From the NCBI GenBank assembly GCA_023399155.1, contig JAEWQP010000016.1, forward strand, positions 186,001-250,000: 64,000 bases of DNA, read 5' to 3'. A program made the position numbers and the translations under genes. Source of the DNA: Verrucomicrobiota bacterium (lineage in GTDB: Bacteria; Verrucomicrobiota; Verrucomicrobiia; Opitutales; Opitutaceae). Numbering within the stretch: position 1 is the first letter of the stretch; every line of letters starts with the position of its first letter. Of the stretch, positions 61,501 to 64,000 are shown piece after piece. The notes beneath the pieces are model-generated. The model was not told the DNA's origin and made no database searches. It saw only the letters and a program-made list of their open reading frames with translations.

Positions 61501-64000
61501 GAGGTGTCGGCACTGCCGTCACTGTTGAGCCGCGCTAGGTGGGCTCCGGACGTCACCGAGGTGTTGGTGAACTCCCCGCCGAGGACCACCCGGCCGCCCT
61601 CCTGCACCACCGCCGCATACACGCTGCCCCGCAGGTTCGCGGCGCCCGAGCGGCTGAAGGTCGAGCGATAAGAACCGTCGGGCTCGAGCCAGGCCACGGG
61701 CCCGCCCGCTTCCTCCTCATCCTCCGTCGTCTCGAGCGCGACGATCCCGTGGACGGTGCCGTTGGCGACGGCCGAAAACGTGCCGTCGGCGGTGCCATCG
61801 GCGGCGAGACGGACGATACCCTGGTTGACGGATCCACCGATACCCGAGAATGACCCTCCGGCAAACAGGCGGCCACCGACAGGAACGGCGAGCGCCCCGA
61901 CATACGCGCCGCCGAGGTCACCCGGGGCGATCGAGAAGGACGCATCCACCTGGCCGGCCGCGTCGATCCGGGTGAGGATGCTGGCCACAGGCGACACCTT
62001 GCCCGTTCCGGACGTGAAACGTGTCAATTCCCCGCTGATGAAGGTGCTCTGGTCCGGCATCACCCGCACGGCCGTGGGCACCGCGCTCGGCGTCTGGACG
62101 CGGGCCGCGTCCAGCGCGCCTTGGGGTGTGAGCCACGCCGTGTAGCGCCTGTCGATCCACGTATCGTCGGCCAGTTTGAACTGCGTGAACGGCCCGAAGA
62201 TCACGTAGCGGCCGTCCGTGTAGCGATCGAAATTATACACCGCGGCGTTCGGGCGCGCATCGAAGGACGTGTCCACCGAGCCGTCCGCATTGAGGCGTGC
62301 GAAGTAGGTGCGGGTGATGGCCGTCGTTTCCTTGTTGGGAAGGAACGCGGTGAAGCTCCCGGCCAGGGTGATCTTGCCGTCGGATTCGAGCATGAGGGTC
62401 GAGACGGCCGCGTTCGGACGGGGCAGGAACGTATCATCCGGCGTGCCGTCCGCACCGAGGCGGACGACATAGTAATAGGCGATCGCACGTCTCGCGCCGT
62501 TCGGCTGGAGCGACGTGAAATCGCCCGCCATCAGGATCTTCCCACCGCCGTCGATGGCGATCGCGTTGACGGTGAGATTGGGGCTGGGGTCGAACGCCGT
62601 GTCGACCGTACCATCCACGTTGATACGCGCGGCATAGCGGCGGATGACGGCGTCGGCATCCGGATTGGGCTGCAGGCTGGTGAAGTTTCCGCCGATGAGC
62701 ATCCGGCCGTCGGCCTGGGGCGTGATGGCGTAGACCACGCTGTTGGGATTCGGCTTGAAGGCCTCGTCGGGCTCGCCGTCGGCGCTGAGCCGGGCGAAGT
62801 AGGGCACGAGCTTGCTGTTCACCCGCGTGAAGCCGCCGCCGATCAGGATACGGCCATCCTCCAGCGGCCGGACTGCGTAGACCGGGCCGTTCAACTGCGG
62901 GCGGAACGTCGACGAGACGACGCCTTCGGGACTGATTCGCGCCAGCGCCGTGCGCGTCACGCCGCCGATGGTCGAATAGGTCCCCGCGATGAGAAGGCTG
63001 CCGCTGGCTTCGCGCTCAATCGCGACAGCGCTTCCGGAGCTGGTGGAGCGAAATGCCATGTCCACCGTGCCATCGGCCTGGAGGCGGGCGATGCGGCCGC
63101 GCCGCGCATTCGCACCGGAACCGATCCCGGTGAAATAACCTGCGGCGACGATCGTGCCATCCGGCTGCGCGACGGTGGCCGTGACCGGTCCGTTGGCATT
63201 GGGAAAGAACTCCGAATCGATCGTGCCGTCCATGAAGAGGCGCGTGATGTATCCATAGCCCGCGGACGCCGAGCTGGCGGAGGGGCGGATCCAGAGGAAA
63301 CGCCCGGCCACGACCAGGCGCCCGTCTGCCTGGACGGTGATCGACTCGACGGACGCGTTGGCGAACGGCGTAAACCCGGAGTCGTGGCTGCCGTCGGCGT
63401 TGAACCGCACCAGGCGGGCTGCCGTGGTGCTGGAACCGCCGGACGGGGTGATGGTGGTGAAGTCTCCGCCGACAAGGATCTTGCCGTCGGCCTGCCCCGC
63501 GAGGACGAGCACGCGGTCGTCGAGCGCGTGGGTGAGCCCGGCATCGAGCGTGCCGTCGGCCCGGACGCGCGCGATGCGGCTGCGGCTCTCCGCCGTCGTG
63601 GAGCCGGTGGGGCGGATCGTCGTGAACCCGCCCCCGATCACGACGTCGCCGTCCGGCTCGACGAGCAGGGCGAACACGGTGTTGTTGGCACCGACATCGA
63701 AGCTGGCGTCGACCGAGCCGTCAGGGTTGAGCCGCGCGATCCGCGAGCGCGCGATCGGGGCGCCCGCCCCGTCGGGCTGCAAGGAAATGAACGCGCCGCC
63801 GATGAGGATCCGGCCGTCGGGCTGCAGCGCGATGGCACGGATGATCGCCTGCGGATAATGGGCGTAGGGCGGCGCGCCGACGCCGACCGGATTGATCTGC
63901 CGGAACGTCGTGTCAACGGCCCCATTGGGCATGAGGCGGGCGAGGCCGTTGCGGTCGTAGCTCCCGGAATCGTCGCCCACGCGGGTGAACTTGCCGGCGA
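58506..64000 (-). CDS. Giant secreted delta-60 repeat protein (partial)
   Basis: At least 1831 residues; the N-terminus lies beyond base 64000 (the frame is open to the edge). About 26 delta-60 (DUF5122-type) repeats of roughly 50-60 residues, each with a block like LARLNADGSVDTSF and an adjacent DGRILIGGxFT, fill most of the protein and should form beta-propeller-like blades. A domain of about 90 residues (FTSVEIARSDDGKTWTNAG..) and a Gly/Ser linker of about 40 residues follow. The last 270 residues are two copies of the RGVGP module (LVNLSVRAWPED.. and LANFSARAPAG..) ending AEIYEIPDAP. It is surely extracellular or surface bound; the role is unknown. Ordering and codons look normal for a single large gene. 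Confidence 0.88.
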   Translation of the reverse strand, partial: AGKFTRVGDDSGSYDRNGLARLMPNGAVDTTFRQINPVGVGAPPYAHYPQAIIRAIALQPDGRILIGGAFISLQPDGAGAPIARSRIARLNPDGSVDASFDVGANNTVFALLVEPDGDVVIGGGFTTIRPTGSTTAESRSRIARVRADGTLDAGLTHALDDRVLVLAGQADGKILVGGDFTTITPSGGSSTTAARLVRFNADGSHDSGFTPFANASVESITVQADGRLVVAGRFLWIRPSASSASAGYGYITRLFMDGTIDSEFFPNANGPVTATVAQPDGTIVAAGYFTGIGSGANARRGRIARLQADGTVDMAFRSTSSGSAVAIEREASGSLLIAGTYSTIGGVTRTALARISPEGVVSSTFRPQLNGPVYAVRPLEDGRILIGGGFTRVNSKLVPYFARLSADGEPDEAFKPNPNSVVYAITPQADGRMLIGGNFTSLQPNPDADAVIRRYAARINVDGTVDTAFDPSPNLTVNAIAIDGGGKILMAGDFTSLQPNGARRAIAYYYVVRLGADGTPDDTFLPRPNAAVSTLMLESDGKITLAGSFTAFLPNKETTAITRTYFARLNADGSVDTSFDARPNAAVYNFDRYTDGRYVIFGPFTQFKLADDTWIDRRYTAWLTPQGALDAARVQTPSAVPTAVRVMPDQSTFISGELTRFTSGTGKVSPVASILTRIDAAGQVDASFSIAPGDLGGAYVGALAVPVGGRLFAGGSFSGIGGSVNQGIVRLAADGTADGTFSAVANGTVHGIVALETTEDEEEAGGPVAWLEPDGSYRSTFSRSGAANLRGSVYAAVVQEGGRVVLGGEFTNTSVTSGAHLARLNSDGSADTSFNPRPDKAVQSVALLPDGRMIIAGNFTKIGDTSHSFLARLSADGTLDTTWAPTPDGAVMHVLPQSDGSVLVAGMFTGFNPNGATTKVSRGYAARINADGTVDTAFNPEPNYVVSRLAVQPDGKILLAGYFTTVKGKAREYLARVDNRGALDETFYPKPNDSVDRIALLSSGALIVGGRFSSFKPNDAGTPINRRLLARLNANGTVDEAFDAEPNNVIGDIALRTDGSVVIAGSFTMFQVGADDTVVRRNRIARFNADGTLDQLFNPNANGTIYTVNPRSDGSMLIGGSFDQLRPTAVAIVGGDFTTISESPTRYLARLNQDGSADAFYTPQPDAPVRALAEQSDGRLLVAGEFTTIGSLPRTRLARLDASGSPDPAFEPVIDGAVHALAVQPDDRVLIGGEFATVGGASRAGLARVLASGGVDPSFNASTDGAVSAIAVQPDGRIIVAGAFTQVNGTNRAYLARLAADGTLDSGFAPVLDAPVHAVAVQADGAVLIGGAFTTVGTASRARLARLRADGTLDTAFDVPVNGDVHSLLVLADGRVVLGGAFTQVGDRQLLLTARLANPTPAVETGALTGDLSTFTWTSAGSSPQFTSVEIARSDDGKTWTNAGIATRTAAGAWQFAGLSGFAENKFNHIRARAVHVSGGSGSVGRLEYTWAFYGARIIGPSTQLNSGGALAGWTSQYWNSTVGSGSSGPGGSGSGGTGGSGNGGTGGSGGSGGSGSGNQAAYHLVNLSVRAWPEDDQPLIAGLVITGQSDATVLMRGVGPGLTQFGVEPVMSAPRVTLFDRTGSVLSTASSWTGNSAVTETAAKVGAFPLEPDSDDSAVVRTLSPGAYTIHVDAGSGFNGVALSEIYFAGEDGGLANFSARAPAGAGSAACIAGFVVGGDQPRRLLVRGVGPTLRTLFAVADAVPDPRLAIYNAKGQLISSNDDWLVQSTASAADVAEAAARVGAFPLAPEARDAAVVVELPPGPYTVHVVGAEAGSVLAEIYEIPDAP

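Noticed and set aside
58700..63900. Recent tandem DNA repeat or CRISPR-like periodicity in the delta-60 gene
   Set aside because: The periodicity is at protein level only; repeats differ in DNA sequence and there are no constant repeats with unique spacers.

Overview
This window is 64 kb of high-GC DNA from a Gram-negative bacterium, most likely a soil or freshwater member of the Opitutaceae (Verrucomicrobiota). The indications are inference from gene content: paired GPH sugar symporters, GH8/GH67/GH43/CE2-type xylanolytic enzymes, an X6-type ECF sigma factor followed by a Hanks-type kinase with a long C-terminal region, a large TonB-dependent receptor, and secreted proteins that share a tandem C-terminal 'RGVGP' module. 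No rRNA, tRNA, CRISPR array, prophage or complete insertion sequence was recognised. At this GC content most genes cast long open frames on the opposite strand; these were left out.

Region 1 (1-20 kb, all on the + strand) is an arabinoxylan utilisation locus. It runs: the 3' end of xylose isomerase, a GPH symporter, two tandem GH8 exo-oligoxylanase-like genes, a GH67 alpha-glucuronidase, a GH43 beta-xylosidase/arabinofuranosidase, a two-domain SGNH acetyl-esterase, an ECF sigma factor with a Ser/Thr kinase, a GH43 endo-arabinanase, a second GPH symporter, a cytoplasmic GH43 and a secreted multidomain GH43. Read together, exported enzymes strip glucuronic acid, acetyl and arabinose from oligosaccharides and trim the chain, symporters import the products, and cytoplasmic enzymes including XylA finish the job. 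No endo-xylanase is seen here.

Region 2 (20-28.7 kb) holds a DUF1697 gene, a TonB-dependent receptor with a clear terminator, a DUF2293 gene, a small unknown gene, a secreted TIM-barrel-like protein of unknown function, and an anchored transglutaminase-like protein.

Region 3 (28.7-45.4 kb) is mixed. It has an FRG-domain gene divergent from a two-subunit molybdenum hydroxylase, a PaaX-type regulator bracketed by four copies of the palindrome TGTAACGACCGTTACA, a methyltransferase, a secreted endonuclease/phosphatase-fold protein, a 1357-residue hybrid histidine kinase, an epimerase-like SDR, an RtcB-type RNA ligase, an SDR-DUF2867 protein and a fasciclin protein.

Region 4 (45.6-53.6 kb) has an Old Yellow Enzyme gene, fumC and, facing a NhaR-type LysR regulator, a tight operon of YugP-like metallopeptidase, ribosome hibernation factor, site-2 protease with CBS domains, and TerC. 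This looks like a cation/pH or envelope stress unit. A beta-hydroxyacid dehydrogenase follows.

Region 5 (53.7-64 kb) encodes two very large secreted proteins: a subtilisin with a LamG domain, and a delta-60 repeat protein that runs off the window.

Dispersed small repeats thread the window. There are REP/REPIN-like hairpin pairs with a GTAG head, one inserted in frame into a GH8 gene and a decayed one probably in a GH43 gene. There is a CACAGAG-ended inverted element, and a roughly 200-bp intergenic repeat in two copies 54 kb apart.
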